Made by a program: the position numbers and the translations under genes. A stretch of 64,000 nucleotides of DNA from Rhizobium sp. NRK18 (lineage in GTDB: Bacteria > Pseudomonadota > Alphaproteobacteria > Rhizobiales > Rhizobiaceae). The notes beneath the pieces were generated by a model. The model was given only the letters and a program-made list of their open reading frames with translations, searched no databases and was not told where the DNA came from. Position 1 is the stretch's first letter, and each line of letters opens with the position of its first letter. This document shows, piece by piece, positions 7,798 to 17,742 of this stretch. The stretch spans positions 558,001 through 622,000 of the forward strand of contig NZ_JANFMV010000001.1 of the NCBI RefSeq assembly GCF_024385575.1. Reading direction: 5' to 3'.

Positions 7798-8268
7798 ATG
7801 CGTCAATTCGATTTTTCCCCCCTCTATCGTTCCACCGTCGGCTTCGACCGCCTGTTCAATCTGCTTGACGGCGTCGGCCAGCCCGAACAGGCTCCCGCCT
7901 ATCCGCCCTACAACATCGAGCGGACCGGCGAGACCAACTACCGCATCACGATGGCCGTCGCCGGCTTCGATGAGACCGAGCTTTCCATCGAATCCCATGC
8001 CCAGGTGCTGATCGTGAAGGGTGAGAAGGCCCAGGAAGCCGAAGACGGAAACGAATACCTCTATCGCGGCATTGCCAAGCGTGCTTTCGAACGCCGCTTC
8101 CAGCTTGCCGACCACGTGGAGGTCCAGTCCGCTTCGCTCAAGAACGGGCTCCTGCACATCGACCTTCTGCGCAACATTCCGGAGGCCATGAAGCCGCGCC
8201 GGATCGCGATCGACGCGAGTGCTGCCAATCAGCAGAAGGCCATCGAGGCACAGGCCAACGCCGCCTGA
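7798..8268 (+). CDS. small heat shock protein (Hsp20/IbpA family)
   Basis: A 156-residue ATP-independent holdase of the alpha-crystallin family. A short N-terminal region (MRQFDFSPLYRSTVGFDRLF) like IbpA/HspD-type proteins precedes the crystallin domain (about residues 38-130), which carries the IERTGETNYRITMAVAGF strand and the LKNGLLHIDL motif near the end. The ATG is set by the AGGAGG seven bases upstream; in-frame codons before it belong to the leader. Expression is probably controlled both by RpoH and by the thermosensor hairpin that hides this ribosome site. It is monocistronic, with its own terminator. Confidence 0.92.
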   Translation: MRQFDFSPLYRSTVGFDRLFNLLDGVGQPEQAPAYPPYNIERTGETNYRITMAVAGFDETELSIESHAQVLIVKGEKAQEAEDGNEYLYRGIAKRAFERRFQLADHVEVQSASLKNGLLHIDLLRNIPEAMKPRRIAIDASAANQQKAIEAQANAA

Positions 8269-8297
8269 CGCGCGAGCCTGAAAAAGCCAGAATGTGG

Positions 8298-8325
8298 AAC
8301 GGCACCCCGATCGGGGTGCCGTTTC
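8298..8325 (+). terminator. terminator of the hsp20 gene
   Basis: A perfect palindrome, AACGGCACCCCGA followed by its complement, ends in GTTTCTCG. It lies 30 bases after the stop codon. Confidence 0.75.
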
Positions 8326-8351
8326 TCGTTGGTGGAAGCGTGGCTGCCTTG

Positions 8352-8936
8352 CTACGCCGCAATGGCTGCAACCGGCCGGCAGCGATGCCAGAGCAGGGCG
8401 TCGAGTGACACCAGTCCCGCACCCTTGACGGCCAGATAGGCGAGCGGAAAGACCCAGAGCAGGCGCTGGTCGGCAATGACGCTGTCGGGAAAGCGGTCGA
8501 ACAGGGCGCCGATCGTCGTCGCATCGACCATATGCAGGGTGATGTCGACGAGCGTCTGGACGGCGATGAAGCCGATCATGCCCAGTGCCGCCGCGCGCGT
8601 GAACAGGCCGGCGACGATCAGGGCCGGCAGAACGAATTCGGCATAGGTGCCGAGATGAACGATCAGCCCCCAGGGCAGGAAGCCAATCGCGTCCACGTCG
8701 CCGCCGGCGGCATCCACCGCCTGCGGAACGATCTGGTAGTAGGCGCCGGCGGAAAGATGGATGAGCCCGAGTAATCCGTCCCCGACCTTGGTGAGCGCCG
8801 AGTTCAGGAAATAGAGGTAGAGCACGGCCAGGAAGACCAGCCGTGCGGCAAGCCCCAGGAACCAGCCGTCGAGAGCCTTTTCGAGAGTTGAGAAAACCCT
8901 GGCGTAGAGCCTGGTCAGCGTTTGAAGGATTGTCAT
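8352..8936 (-). CDS. DoxX-family membrane protein of the bufferin operon
   Basis: A 194-residue integral membrane protein with four likely helices (starting about residues 25, 90, 115 and 160) and the DoxX-type FLNSALTKVGDG pattern after helix 1. DoxX proteins commonly close DUF2282-DUF692-DUF2063 operons (HvfD/GigD position), but their role is not known; ideas include redox or membrane anchoring of the modified peptide. The start MTILQTL has a GGGGGAA ribosome site. An earlier in-frame ATG would overlap the upstream gene and add 15 residues. Confidence 0.8.
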   Translation of the reverse strand: MTILQTLTRLYARVFSTLEKALDGWFLGLAARLVFLAVLYLYFLNSALTKVGDGLLGLIHLSAGAYYQIVPQAVDAAGGDVDAIGFLPWGLIVHLGTYAEFVLPALIVAGLFTRAAALGMIGFIAVQTLVDITLHMVDATTIGALFDRFPDSVIADQRLLWVFPLAYLAVKGAGLVSLDALLWHRCRPVAAIAA

Positions 8937-8965
8937 GTCTTTGTTCCCCCAAGTCGGTCCGGCTA

Positions 8966-9739
8966 TCAGCAGGTGATGCATGTCGTGAAGACGCCGGCCT
9001 CAAGCGTGCCGGCAATCGTGCCGGACAGATCCAGTTCCGGATTTTCGGCCATCGCTGCGCCGGCGGCATCGCCAAGTGTTTGGCCGTTGATCAATGCTTC
9101 CAGGAAGGTCGCCGCTCCTTTGGGCAGATGCCGCAGTTCGACATCGAAGCCCCGCCGGGTGATCAGGCCATCCTCAGCTGTTGTCGGATCGAGATCGGCA
9201 AGCGATCGGCCCGAGCGGTCGTGCGAGACGATCGAAACCGCCGCATGCGTTGCGCGGAAGACCCGTGCGGCCGGATGAACGGTGAAGCGAAGTCCGGCCA
9301 GTTTATCCGGCGGAATGGTGGCGAGAACGGCCGCATCCAATGGTGTGGCATCGGCGGCATGGAAGGCGTCCAGCCAGAGCCGTTCCAGCCGGGCGACATC
9401 GGGCAGGAACACCAGGTGCCTTGCCGGCTCGAACGCGGCGATGAAATCGGCAAAATCCTGGCCGTATTCGAAGATCAGCTGGGACTTTGGCGGATGTTGC
9501 TGGACGTAGACCCGGGCCATCGCCCGGAAATACGCCTCGCCGACCAGCCGCTGGACGGTCGGAAAGATATCGGCGAGCGCGTTCACCAGGCTGACGGAGA
9601 CATTGTTGCGATAGACCGAAAAGCGCTTAGCCGCCTGCTTTCCCTGCGGGCCGACGACGCCGTCGGGCAAAGGCCGGTCCGGATCAAGCAGCGCGTCGGA
9701 AAATGCGTCCGTGAGCCTTGTCGTGGCCGTGTCAGCCAT
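8966..9739 (-). CDS. bufC: BufC, DUF2063 partner protein of the MNIO enzyme
   Basis: A 257-residue protein. Its N-terminal ~90 residues are the DUF2063 domain ([29 protein letters not shown]), a putative DNA-binding fold by old annotation. In MbnC/HvfC/BufC proteins this domain instead serves as recognition partner that brings the precursor peptide to the DUF692 oxidase. The C-terminal half resembles the extended MbnC-like region. Its ATG overlaps the end of bufB by 8 bases, so the two subunits are translationally coupled, as expected for a stable BufB-BufC complex. Confidence 0.85.
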   Translation of the reverse strand: MADTATTRLTDAFSDALLDPDRPLPDGVVGPQGKQAAKRFSVYRNNVSVSLVNALADIFPTVQRLVGEAYFRAMARVYVQQHPPKSQLIFEYGQDFADFIAAFEPARHLVFLPDVARLERLWLDAFHAADATPLDAAVLATIPPDKLAGLRFTVHPAARVFRATHAAVSIVSHDRSGRSLADLDPTTAEDGLITRRGFDVELRHLPKGAATFLEALINGQTLGDAAGAAMAENPELDLSGTIAGTLEAGVFTTCITC

Positions 9740-10643
9740 GCCGGGCTCCCATGAGGTAATTTCCGGCGTGGCGGTCCAGAATGGCGTCCGCCAGCAGCGC
9801 TTCCCGCTTCAGCACGTCCCATTCGGGCACGTCGTTGTCCCACTCGATGAGGGTCGGCAGCGGGCCCGTCTGGCCGATGACGATGTCATAGAGAGACCAG
9901 ACGGCCTCGTCGACCGGGCGGTCGTGGGCGTCGATCAGCAGCCGGTCGCCTTCGTCGTCGGTGTCTTCCGCGTGGCCGGCGAGATGGATTTCCTCGACCA
10001 GATCCAGCGGAAAATCGGAGAGGTAGCGGATCGGCTTGAAGCCGTGATTGGTGGCCGACACATAGACATTGTTGATGTCGAGCAGCAGGCCGCAGCCCGT
10101 GCGCGCCGCGATCTCGCGGATGAAATCCGTCTCGCTCATGGTCGACTGGCTGAAGGCGACATAGGCTGACGGGTTCTCGAGCAGCATCTTGCGGCCTAGG
10201 GTCTCCTGGACCTGGTCGATGTGCTCGACGACGCGGTTCAGGGTCTCGCGGCTGTAGGGGACCGGCAAGAGGTCGTTGAAGAAGGTCGTGTCGTGTGTGG
10301 ACCAGGCCAGATGCTCGGACACGAGCGACGGCTGGTAGCGTTCGACGACGGTCTTGAGACGGGCGAGATGGTCAGGATCAAGGCCCTTTGGGGAGCCGAT
10401 CGACAGGCCTACGCCGTGAATGGAGAGGGGAAACCGCTCGCGCATGGCGGTCAGGATGCGGTGCGGGTGGCCACCCGCGCCCATATAGTTTTCGGCATGC
10501 ACCTCCAGAAAGCCGATCCGGTAGTCGTCGGCAAGGATCTGATCGGCATGGGCGGTCTTGAAGCCGGCGCCGGCGCGGCGCGGCATGGCGAAGGCCGGAA
10601 AAGCGGTCGCAGTGAATTGGGACTGGAGGTTGGTTGCGGCCAT
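9732..10643 (-). CDS. bufB: BufB, DUF692 multinuclear non-haem iron oxidase (MNIO)
   Basis: A 303-residue TIM-barrel protein of the DUF692/MNIO family. Characteristic segments occur in order: [85 protein letters not shown] and [11 protein letters not shown]. They supply the His, Asp and Glu iron ligands. MNIOs oxidise cysteines of small peptides; in bufferins they make thiooxazole rings that bind copper. The start MAATNLQ has GGGAGAG upstream; two earlier in-frame ATGs fall in or next to the hairpin region. It sits 73 bases after the precursor gene. Confidence 0.92.
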   Translation of the reverse strand: MAATNLQSQFTATAFPAFAMPRRAGAGFKTAHADQILADDYRIGFLEVHAENYMGAGGHPHRILTAMRERFPLSIHGVGLSIGSPKGLDPDHLARLKTVVERYQPSLVSEHLAWSTHDTTFFNDLLPVPYSRETLNRVVEHIDQVQETLGRKMLLENPSAYVAFSQSTMSETDFIREIAARTGCGLLLDINNVYVSATNHGFKPIRYLSDFPLDLVEEIHLAGHAEDTDDEGDRLLIDAHDRPVDEAVWSLYDIVIGQTGPLPTLIEWDNDVPEWDVLKREALLADAILDRHAGNYLMGARHG

Positions 10644-10674
10644 GACGGCTCTCCCGATTACGCCTTGTGGAGTA

Positions 10675-10701
10675 CGCATCGGGCCGGTCTGGCCCGATGC
10701 G
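10675..10701 (-). promoter_or_regulatory. intra-operon hairpin between bufA and bufB
   Basis: A perfect 11-bp stem, CGCATCGGGCC/GGCCCGATGCG, with a 5-base loop lies between the precursor and enzyme genes. No T-run follows on the minus strand, so it looks like an RNA-stabilising or partial attenuation structure that would favour precursor over enzyme synthesis. Confidence 0.55.
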
Positions 10702-10716
10702 CATGATCTGTTCGGA

Positions 10717-11025
10717 TCAGGCCTTCGGCACGTCGCGATCAAGGGCGGTGAGCGAGCCCATGCGGTCGCCCGGGAGCTTCATGGTCGCGCAGGTGCCGGC
10801 TTCGACGTATTTCCAGGAGTTGCCCTGGTAGTCGACCTTGGAGGTGCCGGCGCAGGTCGTGCCCGGACCGGCGGCGCAGTCGTTCTGGCCGGCCATGGCG
10901 ACGCCGAAGCACTTTTCCTTCTCGGCGGCCTGTGCCCCGGTGGCGGACAGTGCAGCGAGGCCGGTAACGGCGAGAGCAACGGCGCCGGCGAGAGCGGATG
11001 CATTGAAGGCGGTCTTGGTGGTCAT
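10717..11025 (-). CDS. bufA: BufA, bufferin precursor peptide (DUF2282)
   Basis: A 102-residue precursor of a ribosomally made, modified peptide. An N-terminal signal sequence (hydrophobic residues 9-31, AQA-AEK cleavage likely) is followed by a core with four cysteines, Cys39, Cys50, Cys58 and Cys79, in the contexts [24 protein letters not shown] and EAGTCATM. This matches type 1 bufferins of Caulobacter, where, as I recall, the two middle cysteines become thiooxazoles and the outer two form a disulfide; the exported product sequesters copper. The start has AGGAG at good spacing; an upstream extension of 31 codons is not needed. It is the first gene of bufA-bufB-bufC-DoxX. Confidence 0.9.
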   Translation of the reverse strand: MTTKTAFNASALAGAVALAVTGLAALSATGAQAAEKEKCFGVAMAGQNDCAAGPGTTCAGTSKVDYQGNSWKYVEAGTCATMKLPGDRMGSLTALDRDVPKA

Positions 11026-11238
11026 TTGTATTCTCCTCTGAAATTGAAATCCGCTTCTTCTCGTTGCGGACCGGCTCGTTCGTTCCGGTGAGGAGACACT
11101 CCCAAAAGCTGCGATCAATTGGAAATCAATGGGCCGTTATCCAGCGTCACACTGACGTGAGGCGTTTTGGCGCATTTCTGACGGCGGCGTGATGGCACGG
11201 TGATCAGGCAGGCATAGCAATCGCATGCCACGGGTACG

Positions 11239-11275
11239 AAAACAGAAAGCCGGCGCGGATGCCCGGCCGGCTTTC
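11239..11275 (-). terminator. terminator of the threonine aldolase gene
   Basis: On the minus strand GAAAGCCGG and CCGGCTTTC form a 9-bp stem followed by TGTTTT. It lies 25 bases past the aldolase stop and separates that gene from the buf operon. Confidence 0.65.
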
Positions 11276-11299
11276 AAGATTGAGACCTGTGGTCTTCCG

Positions 11300-12349
11300 T
11301 CAGGCGATCAGGTCGACAAAGCGCCCGACATCCTCCTCGCTGGTCGCAAAGCTGGTGACGAGGCGGATCAATCGCTCATTGTCCTTCAGCATGTAGGGTT
11401 CGTCTACCGGCACGGGCCAGTCGTAAAACTTGGCGCCGGCCTGTTCCGCCTTACGAGCCGTTGCGTCGTCGAGAACGGCGAAGACCTCGTTCGACTGCGT
11501 CGGCCATGCCTGGTGTCCATGGGCACTCTTGTCCAGTCCCTCGCGCAAGCGGTCGGCCATGGCGTTGGCGTGACCTGCAAGCTCCAGCCACAGGTCGTCC
11601 TTCAGGTAGGCGTCGAACTGCGCGGCGATGAAGCGGGTCTTGGAGAAGAGCTGGGCGCCGCGCTTGCGGATGAAGGGCAGGTCGCGCGCCATCTCCGGCT
11701 TGAAGAAGACCAGCGCCTCGGCACACCAGCAGCCGTTCTTGGTGGCACCGAAGGACAGGACATCGACGCCGCGCTTCCAGGTCATTTCCGCCGGGGTGAC
11801 GTCGAGCGCTACGACTGCGTTGGCAAAGCGTGCACCGTCCATGTGCAGCGGCAGGCCATTTTCGGCGGCGATGGCGGAAATCGTCTCGATTTCCTGCAGG
11901 CTGTAGATCGTGCCGGTCTCGGTGGCTTGTGTAATGGTGACGGCCTGGGCGCGACCCTGGTGAACGGCGTCCTGCGGGAAGCGGCGGATGGCGGCTTTCA
12001 GGCGGGCCGGGTCGATCTTGCCTTCGGGACCGGGGACGGTGAAGAGGCGCGATGCATTGGCGAAGAATTCCGGCGCGCCGCATTCGTCCGCCACCACATG
12101 GGCGTCGGAGTGGCAGAAGGTGACGCCGCCGGCCTTCTCTATACTGGCGAGCGCGAGCGAGTTGGCGGCCGTCCCGGTGCCGACGAAGAAGACGGCGACC
12201 TCCTTCTCGAAGATCTCGTTGAACGTCTTCTCGACGTGCCGGTCGAGATCGCTCGTTCCGTATGCGGCGGCGAAGCGGCCGGATTCCTTGAACAGCCGTT
12301 CGCTGATGGCGGGATGGGCGCCGGCCCAGTTGTCTGAGGCAAAGAACAT
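11300..12349 (-). CDS. ltaE: low-specificity L-threonine aldolase
   Basis: A 349-residue PLP enzyme of the beta-eliminating lyase family that cleaves L-threonine or L-allo-threonine to glycine and acetaldehyde. Motifs: MFFASDNWAGAHP at the N-terminus, FVGTGTAAN (phosphate-binding region), HMDGARFANA with the cofactor-ring Asp, and the Schiff-base lysine in SFGATKNGCWCAEA near residue 200. Length is typical. It is monocistronic, with a terminator downstream, and divergent from gltB across a 566-base gap. Confidence 0.9.
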   Translation of the reverse strand: MFFASDNWAGAHPAISERLFKESGRFAAAYGTSDLDRHVEKTFNEIFEKEVAVFFVGTGTAANSLALASIEKAGGVTFCHSDAHVVADECGAPEFFANASRLFTVPGPEGKIDPARLKAAIRRFPQDAVHQGRAQAVTITQATETGTIYSLQEIETISAIAAENGLPLHMDGARFANAVVALDVTPAEMTWKRGVDVLSFGATKNGCWCAEALVFFKPEMARDLPFIRKRGAQLFSKTRFIAAQFDAYLKDDLWLELAGHANAMADRLREGLDKSAHGHQAWPTQSNEVFAVLDDATARKAEQAGAKFYDWPVPVDEPYMLKDNERLIRLVTSFATSEEDVGRFVDLIA

Positions 12350-12682
12350 GAAGGCGGGTCTTTCTGATTGGGGATCGTCAGTCTGGAAATATGTCAGGAA
12401 AGCATCGCGGTTTCGAACCTCCGGTATACGCCAAGTGGCCCGGGTTTCAATCCCGGGTGGGGCGACCTGATTTCCGGAGCAGATTTCCTGTTGCGCTGGA
12501 CAAGGCGATGGCGGAAGCTTGTTTCAGAAATGTCAGCATTGGAGAAAGCTTCAATCGCTCTGCAGCGGAGAATTTATTTTGGAGGCCTTGCGAAAAGCCC
12601 GGCTTTCTGTCATAGATTTATCGAAATTAGGTCAGCTCTGTTGTCCTAATTTCAGCCTTGCGGCAAAAATATCGCCAAAGGG
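12350..12682. other. non-coding gap between the aldolase gene and the gltB promoter
   Basis: No convincing gene was found. A GC-rich inverted repeat, CCCGGG-TTTCAAT-CCCGGG, lies at 12439-12457. Its 7-base loop recalls a tRNA T-arm, but no cloverleaf can be built around it. The rest is AT-richer than flanking genes and may hold promoters for both divergent genes. Confidence 0.5.
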
Positions 12683-12711
12683 CCTGACCATTTCGGCCGA
12701 AAACGCTATAG
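12683..12711 (+). promoter_or_regulatory. sigma-70 promoter for gltB
   Basis: CCTGAC at 12683-12688 and CTATAG at 12706-12711 are separated by exactly 17 bases. This is a 10 of 12 match to the rhizobial CTTGAC-N17-CTATAT consensus. It predicts a leader of roughly 200 bases before gltB. Confidence 0.62.
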
Positions 12712-12915
12712 TCCTGACGATTGATCGGCGCCGACAGCGGCATGCCTTCAGGGCCATTGTGAAGAGGTCGACCGCAGGCCCATTGGATACCGTCCCGAAA
12801 GGGGATGGCTGCGGCTGGCTTCAAATGAATATTGCAAAGAGCCTGTAGACCCGGATTTCCGGCGACCAGCACCCAACAGAACGCCCGGATTTCCGGGCCG
12901 GCAGGAGGAATGACG

Positions 12916-15900
12916 ATGACGAAGATGACGCCATCAGCGGCCATGGCGCGCCAGGCGGCCGGTTCGACAGCCATCCGGACCGTTATGCGTGAAGCGGCGC
13001 GCGGCCTTCCGCCGAAGCAGGGTCTTTACGATCCGATCAACGAGCATGACGCCTGCGGCGTCGGCTTCGTCGCGCATCTGAAGGGCCAGAAGTCGCATCA
13101 GGTCGTCAAGGACGGCCTGTTCATGCTGGAAAACCTGACGCATCGCGGTGCCGTCGGTGCCGATCCGCTGATGGGCGATGGCGCGGGCATCCTCGTCCAG
13201 ATTCCGGACCGCTTCTTCCGCGAGGAGATGGCGGCGCAGGGCGTGACCCTTCCCAAGGCCGGCGAATATGCGGTCGGCTACTGTTTCATGCCGCAGGACG
13301 AAGAGCTTGCGGCACACTTCAAGGACATCATCACCGAAGTCGTCGCCGAGGAAGGGCAGATCCTGCTCGGCTTCCGCGACGTGCCGGTCGACAATTCGTC
13401 GCTCTCCAAGGCGCCCGACATCGCCGCGACCGAGCCGCGCCACGTGCAGGTGTTCATCGGTGCCGGCAAGGACGCCGCCGAAGCCGTCGAATTCGAACGC
13501 AAGCTGTTCATCCTGCGCAAGGTCATCTCCAACCGCATCTATGCGGAAGAAGCGGGCCGCGATCTCGGCTTCTACTTCGTGTCGCTGTCGACCTCGACGG
13601 TGGTCTACAAGGGCATGTTCCTGGCCTATCAGGTCGGTGCCTACTATCAAGATCTGAACGATCCGCGCTTTGAGAGCGCCGTCGCGCTCGTTCACCAGCG
13701 CTTCTCGACCAACACCTTCCCGTCCTGGAAGCTGGCGCACCCCTATCGAATGGTCGCCCACAACGGCGAAATCAACACGCTGCGTGGCAACGTCAACTGG
13801 ATGGCCGCCCGTCAGGCATCGGTATCCTCGCCGCTCTTCGGCGACGACATCTCCAAGCTGTGGCCGATCTCCTATGAAGGCCAGTCGGACACCGCCTGCT
13901 TCGACAACGCGCTCGAATTCCTCGTGCGTGGCGGTTATTCCATGGCGCATGCCGTCATGATGCTGATCCCGGAAGCCTGGGCCGGCAACCAGCTGATGGG
14001 CGAGGAGCGCAAGGCGTTCTACGAATACCATGCCGCCCTGATGGAGCCGTGGGACGGGCCTGCCGCCGTCGCCTTCACCGATGGCCGCCAGATCGGCGCG
14101 ACGCTCGATCGCAACGGCCTGCGTCCGGCCCGCTACATCGTCACCAGCGACGACCGCGTCATCATGGCGTCCGAAGCCGGCGTGCTGCCGGTCAAGGAAG
14201 AGGACATCATCCAGAAGTGGCGCCTGCAGCCGGGCAAGATGCTGCTGATCGACATGGAGAAGGGTCGCATCGTTTCCGACGAGGAAATGAAGGCGGATCT
14301 TGCTTCCAAGCACCCCTACCAGAAGTGGCTCAACCAGACGCAGCTGATCCTCGAGGACCTGAAGCCGGTAGAGCCGCGCGCGCTGCGTCGCGACGTGTCG
14401 CTGCTCGATCGCCAGCAGGCCTTCGGTTATACCTCGGAAGACACCAAGATCCTGATGTCGCCGATGGCCACCACCGGCCAGGAAGCGATCGGTTCGATGG
14501 GCACCGACACGCCGATTTCGGCCATGTCGTCGAAGTCGAAGCTGCTCTACACCTATTTCAAGCAGAACTTCGCGCAGGTCACCAACCCGCCGATCGACCC
14601 GATCCGCGAAGAGCTGGTGATGAGCCTCGTCTCGTTCATCGGCCCGCGTCCGAACATCCTCGACCATGAGGGCGCCGCCAAGGCCAAGCGTCTGGAAGTG
14701 CGCCAGCCGATCCTGACGAACGGCGATCTCGAAAAGATCCGCTCGATCGGTCACACCGAAGATCGCTTCGACACCAAGACGCTCGACTTCACCTACGATG
14801 CCGAGCGCGGTGCCGAAGGCATGCCGGAAATGCTGGAGCGGCTCTGCGAGCGCGCCGAAGCGGCCGTTCGCGGTGGCTACAACATCATCGTGCTTTCCGA
14901 CCGCCAGATCGGCCCGGACCGCATCGCCATCCCGGCGCTGCTGGCGACCGCAGCCGTGCATCACCACCTGATCCGCAAGGGGCTTCGCACCTCGGTCGGC
15001 CTCGTGGTCGAAACCGGCGAGCCGCGCGAAGTGCACCACTTCTGCTGTCTCGCCGGCTATGGCGCCGAGGCGATCAACCCGTATCTGGCCTTCGACACGC
15101 TGCTCGACATGCATGCGCGCGGCGAGTTCCCGAAGGAAGTCGATGCGAGCGAAGTCGTCTATCGCTACATCAAGGCGATCGGCAAGGGCATCCTGAAGGT
15201 CATGTCCAAGATGGGCATCTCGACCTACCAGTCCTATTGCGGCGCGCAGATCTTCGATGCCGTCGGTCTCTCCAAGGCGCTGGTGGACCAGTACTTCTTC
15301 GGCACCGCGACGACCATCGAAGGCATCGGCCTGGAAGAAATCGCCCGCGAGACCGCCGATCGCCATGCAGCTGCATTCGGTCGTGATCCGGTTCTCGCCG
15401 GCACGCTGGATGTCGGCGGCGAATATGCCTATCGCATGCGCGGCGAAAGCCATGCCTGGTCGCCGGATGCGGTCGCCGAACTGCAGCACGCCGTGCGCGG
15501 CAATGCCCAGGATCGCTACAAGGCGTTTGCCGACATGGTGAACGGCGAGGCGCTGCGCATGAACGCCATCCGCGGCCTGTTCAAGATCAAGGACGCCGCA
15601 ACGCTCGGCCGTACGCCCGTGTCGATCGACGAGGTCGAGCCGGCGTCGGAAATCGTCAAGCGCTTCTCGACCGGGGCCATGTCCTTCGGCTCGATTTCGC
15701 GCGAGGCGCACACGACGCTGGCGATCGCGATGAACCGGATCGGCGGCAAGTCGAACACCGGTGAGGGCGGCGAGGAAGCCGACCGCTACCTGCCGCTGTT
15801 CGACGGTTCCAGGAACCCGGAACGCTCGGCTATCAAGCAGATCGCCTCCGGCCGCTTCGGCGTGACGACCGAATACCTGGTCAACGCCGACATGCTGCAG

Positions 15901-17640
15901 ATCAAGGTCGCACAGGGCGCCAAGCCCGGCGAAGGCGGCCAGCTGCCCGGCCACAAGGTCGATGCGACGATCGCCAAGACGCGTCACTCGACGCCGGGCG
16001 TCGGTCTCATTTCGCCGCCGCCGCACCACGACATCTATTCGATCGAAGATCTGGCGCAGCTGATCTACGACCTGAAGAACGTCAACCCGGAAGCCGATGT
16101 CTCGGTCAAGCTCGTCTCGGAAGTCGGCGTCGGCACGGTTGCCGCCGGCGTGGCCAAGGCGCGCGCCGACCACATCACCATCTCCGGCTATGACGGCGGT
16201 ACCGGCGCATCGCCGCTGACCTCGCTGAAGCATGCCGGCAGCCCGTGGGAAATCGGCCTTGCCGAAACCCAGCAGACGCTGGTGCTGAACGGCTTGCGCT
16301 CGCGCATCGCCCTGCAGGTCGACGGCGGGCTGAAGACCGGTCGTGATGTCATCATCGGTGCGCTTCTGGGTGCCGACGAATTCGGCTTCTCGACAGCACC
16401 GCTGATCGCCGCCGGCTGCATCATGATGCGCAAGTGCCACTTGAACACTTGCCCGGTCGGCGTTGCCACCCAGGATCCGGTCCTGCGCAAGCGCTTCAAG
16501 GGCGCGCCGGAGCATGTCGTCAACTACTTCTTCTTCATTGCGGAAGAAGTGCGCGAGATCCTCGCATCGATGGGCTACACCAAGCTCGACGACATCATCG
16601 GCGAATCCGGTCTCCTCGAAAAGGAAACCATGCTGGACTACTGGAAGACCCAGGGTCTCGATTTCACGCGCATCTTCCACAAGGTCGATGCGCCGAAGGA
16701 GGCGACCCACTGGACCACGCGCCAGCATCATCCGATCGACGACATTCTCGACCGCAAGCTGATCGAGAAGGCCATGCCGGCGCTTGAACGCAAGGAGCCG
16801 GTGGCCTTCGAAATGCCGATCCGCAACGTCGACCGGTCCGCCGGCGCGATGCTTTCTGGCGAGCTTGCCAAGCGCTGGAACCACAAGGGCCTGAAGGACG
16901 ACACGATCAACGTGACGCTGCGCGGCACGGCCGGCCAGTCGTTCGGCGCGTTCCTCGCACGCGGCATCACGTTCGATCTCATCGGTGACGGCAACGACTA
17001 TGTCGGCAAGGGGCTTTCGGGCGGCCGCATCATCGTCCGTCCGCCGGAGAACACGAAGATCGTTCCGGAAAAGTCGATCATCGTCGGCAACACCGTGCTC
17101 TACGGCGCGATCGAGGGCGAGTGCTACTTCCGTGGCGTCGCCGGCGAGCGCTTCGCAGTGCGCAACTCCGGCGCCGTCGCCGTCGTCGAAGGCGTGGGTG
17201 ACCACGGCTGCGAGTACATGACGGGCGGCGTCGTCGTCGTCATCGGCGAGACGGGACGCAACTTCGCGGCCGGCATGTCCGGCGGCGTGGCCTACGTCCT
17301 CGACGAGGCCGGAGACTTCTCGGCCCGCTGCAACATGGCGATGGTCGAGCTCGAACCGGTTCCGGAAGAAGACGATATGCTGGAGAAGCTGCACCACCAC
17401 GGTGGAGACCTCATGCACAAGGGACGCGTCGACGTCTCCGGCGACATGACGCGTCACGACGAGGAGCGCCTCTACCAGCTGATCTCGAACCACCTGCACT
17501 ACACCGGTTCGGGACAGGCCAAGAAGATCCTGGATCACTGGGTCGAGTATCGTCCGAAGTTCCGCAAGGTCATGCCGGTCGAGTACCGTCGTGCGCTCGA
17601 AGAGATGGAACGCATGCGGATGGGCATCGCTGCCGAGTAA
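12916..17640 (+). CDS. gltB: glutamate synthase (NADPH) large subunit
   Basis: About 1,574 residues, the full length of bacterial GltB, which makes two glutamates from glutamine and 2-oxoglutarate. Domains: a propeptide of about 46 residues ending before the nucleophile cysteine of the class II glutaminase ([10 protein letters not shown]); the amidotransferase domain; a central linking domain; the FMN barrel; the 3Fe-4S cluster cysteines in [15 protein letters not shown]; and a C-terminal beta-helix of repeated G-x-G-x-V segments. Three ATGs are close together. The chosen one lies 8 bases after GGAGG, while the ATG six bases earlier is too near it. gltD follows after 102 bases with a hairpin between. 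Confidence 0.96.
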   Translation: MTKMTPSAAMARQAAGSTAIRTVMREAARGLPPKQGLYDPINEHDACGVGFVAHLKGQKSHQVVKDGLFMLENLTHRGAVGADPLMGDGAGILVQIPDRFFREEMAAQGVTLPKAGEYAVGYCFMPQDEELAAHFKDIITEVVAEEGQILLGFRDVPVDNSSLSKAPDIAATEPRHVQVFIGAGKDAAEAVEFERKLFILRKVISNRIYAEEAGRDLGFYFVSLSTSTVVYKGMFLAYQVGAYYQDLNDPRFESAVALVHQRFSTNTFPSWKLAHPYRMVAHNGEINTLRGNVNWMAARQASVSSPLFGDDISKLWPISYEGQSDTACFDNALEFLVRGGYSMAHAVMMLIPEAWAGNQLMGEERKAFYEYHAALMEPWDGPAAVAFTDGRQIGATLDRNGLRPARYIVTSDDRVIMASEAGVLPVKEEDIIQKWRLQPGKMLLIDMEKGRIVSDEEMKADLASKHPYQKWLNQTQLILEDLKPVEPRALRRDVSLLDRQQAFGYTSEDTKILMSPMATTGQEAIGSMGTDTPISAMSSKSKLLYTYFKQNFAQVTNPPIDPIREELVMSLVSFIGPRPNILDHEGAAKAKRLEVRQPILTNGDLEKIRSIGHTEDRFDTKTLDFTYDAERGAEGMPEMLERLCERAEAAVRGGYNIIVLSDRQIGPDRIAIPALLATAAVHHHLIRKGLRTSVGLVVETGEPREVHHFCCLAGYGAEAINPYLAFDTLLDMHARGEFPKEVDASEVVYRYIKAIGKGILKVMSKMGISTYQSYCGAQIFDAVGLSKALVDQYFFGTATTIEGIGLEEIARETADRHAAAFGRDPVLAGTLDVGGEYAYRMRGESHAWSPDAVAELQHAVRGNAQDRYKAFADMVNGEALRMNAIRGLFKIKDAATLGRTPVSIDEVEPASEIVKRFSTGAMSFGSISREAHTTLAIAMNRIGGKSNTGEGGEEADRYLPLFDGSRNPERSAIKQIASGRFGVTTEYLVNADMLQIKVAQGAKPGEGGQLPGHKVDATIAKTRHSTPGVGLISPPPHHDIYSIEDLAQLIYDLKNVNPEADVSVKLVSEVGVGTVAAGVAKARADHITISGYDGGTGASPLTSLKHAGSPWEIGLAETQQTLVLNGLRSRIALQVDGGLKTGRDVIIGALLGADEFGFSTAPLIAAGCIMMRKCHLNTCPVGVATQDPVLRKRFKGAPEHVVNYFFFIAEEVREILASMGYTKLDDIIGESGLLEKETMLDYWKTQGLDFTRIFHKVDAPKEATHWTTRQHHPIDDILDRKLIEKAMPALERKEPVAFEMPIRNVDRSAGAMLSGELAKRWNHKGLKDDTINVTLRGTAGQSFGAFLARGITFDLIGDGNDYVGKGLSGGRIIVRPPENTKIVPEKSIIVGNTVLYGAIEGECYFRGVAGERFAVRNSGAVAVVEGVGDHGCEYMTGGVVVVIGETGRNFAAGMSGGVAYVLDEAGDFSARCNMAMVELEPVPEEDDMLEKLHHHGGDLMHKGRVDVSGDMTRHDEERLYQLISNHLHYTGSGQAKKILDHWVEYRPKFRKVMPVEYRRALEEMERMRMGIAAE

Positions 17641-17649
17641 CGAATACGG

Positions 17650-17683
17650 GCGGCGCCGGACGGAGGAACCGTTCGGGCGCCGC
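17650..17683 (+). promoter_or_regulatory. hairpin in the gltB-gltD gap
   Basis: GCGGCGCC and GGCGCCGC (8 bp) flank a GGACGG/CCGTTC inner repeat. No T-run follows, so it is more likely an mRNA processing or stability element between the two subunit genes than a terminator. Confidence 0.4.
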
Positions 17684-17742
17684 TTCCCATGCGCTGCAAA
17701 GCGTAGAGGCAACGTTTAAGATTTACGGAACGGATTATCACG

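Noticed and set aside
11061..11086. ECF sigma promoter GGAAC-N16-AACGA before bufA
   Set aside because: The -10 part does not match common ECF patterns and no sigma factor or anti-sigma gene lies in the window; left as unproven.
12382..12472. Possible tRNA or tRNA remnant (GGTTTCGAACC and CCCGGG-TTTCAAT-CCCGGG)
   Set aside because: The acceptor, D-arm and anticodon stem cannot be formed on either strand, and the loop order TTTCAAT is not a normal T-loop.
12934..17712. A 1,592-codon open frame on the minus strand opposite gltB
   Set aside because: It lies fully antisense to a complete, motif-rich gltB. Its product is Arg/His/Asp-rich with no domain pattern, as expected from high-GC codon bias in the sense gene.
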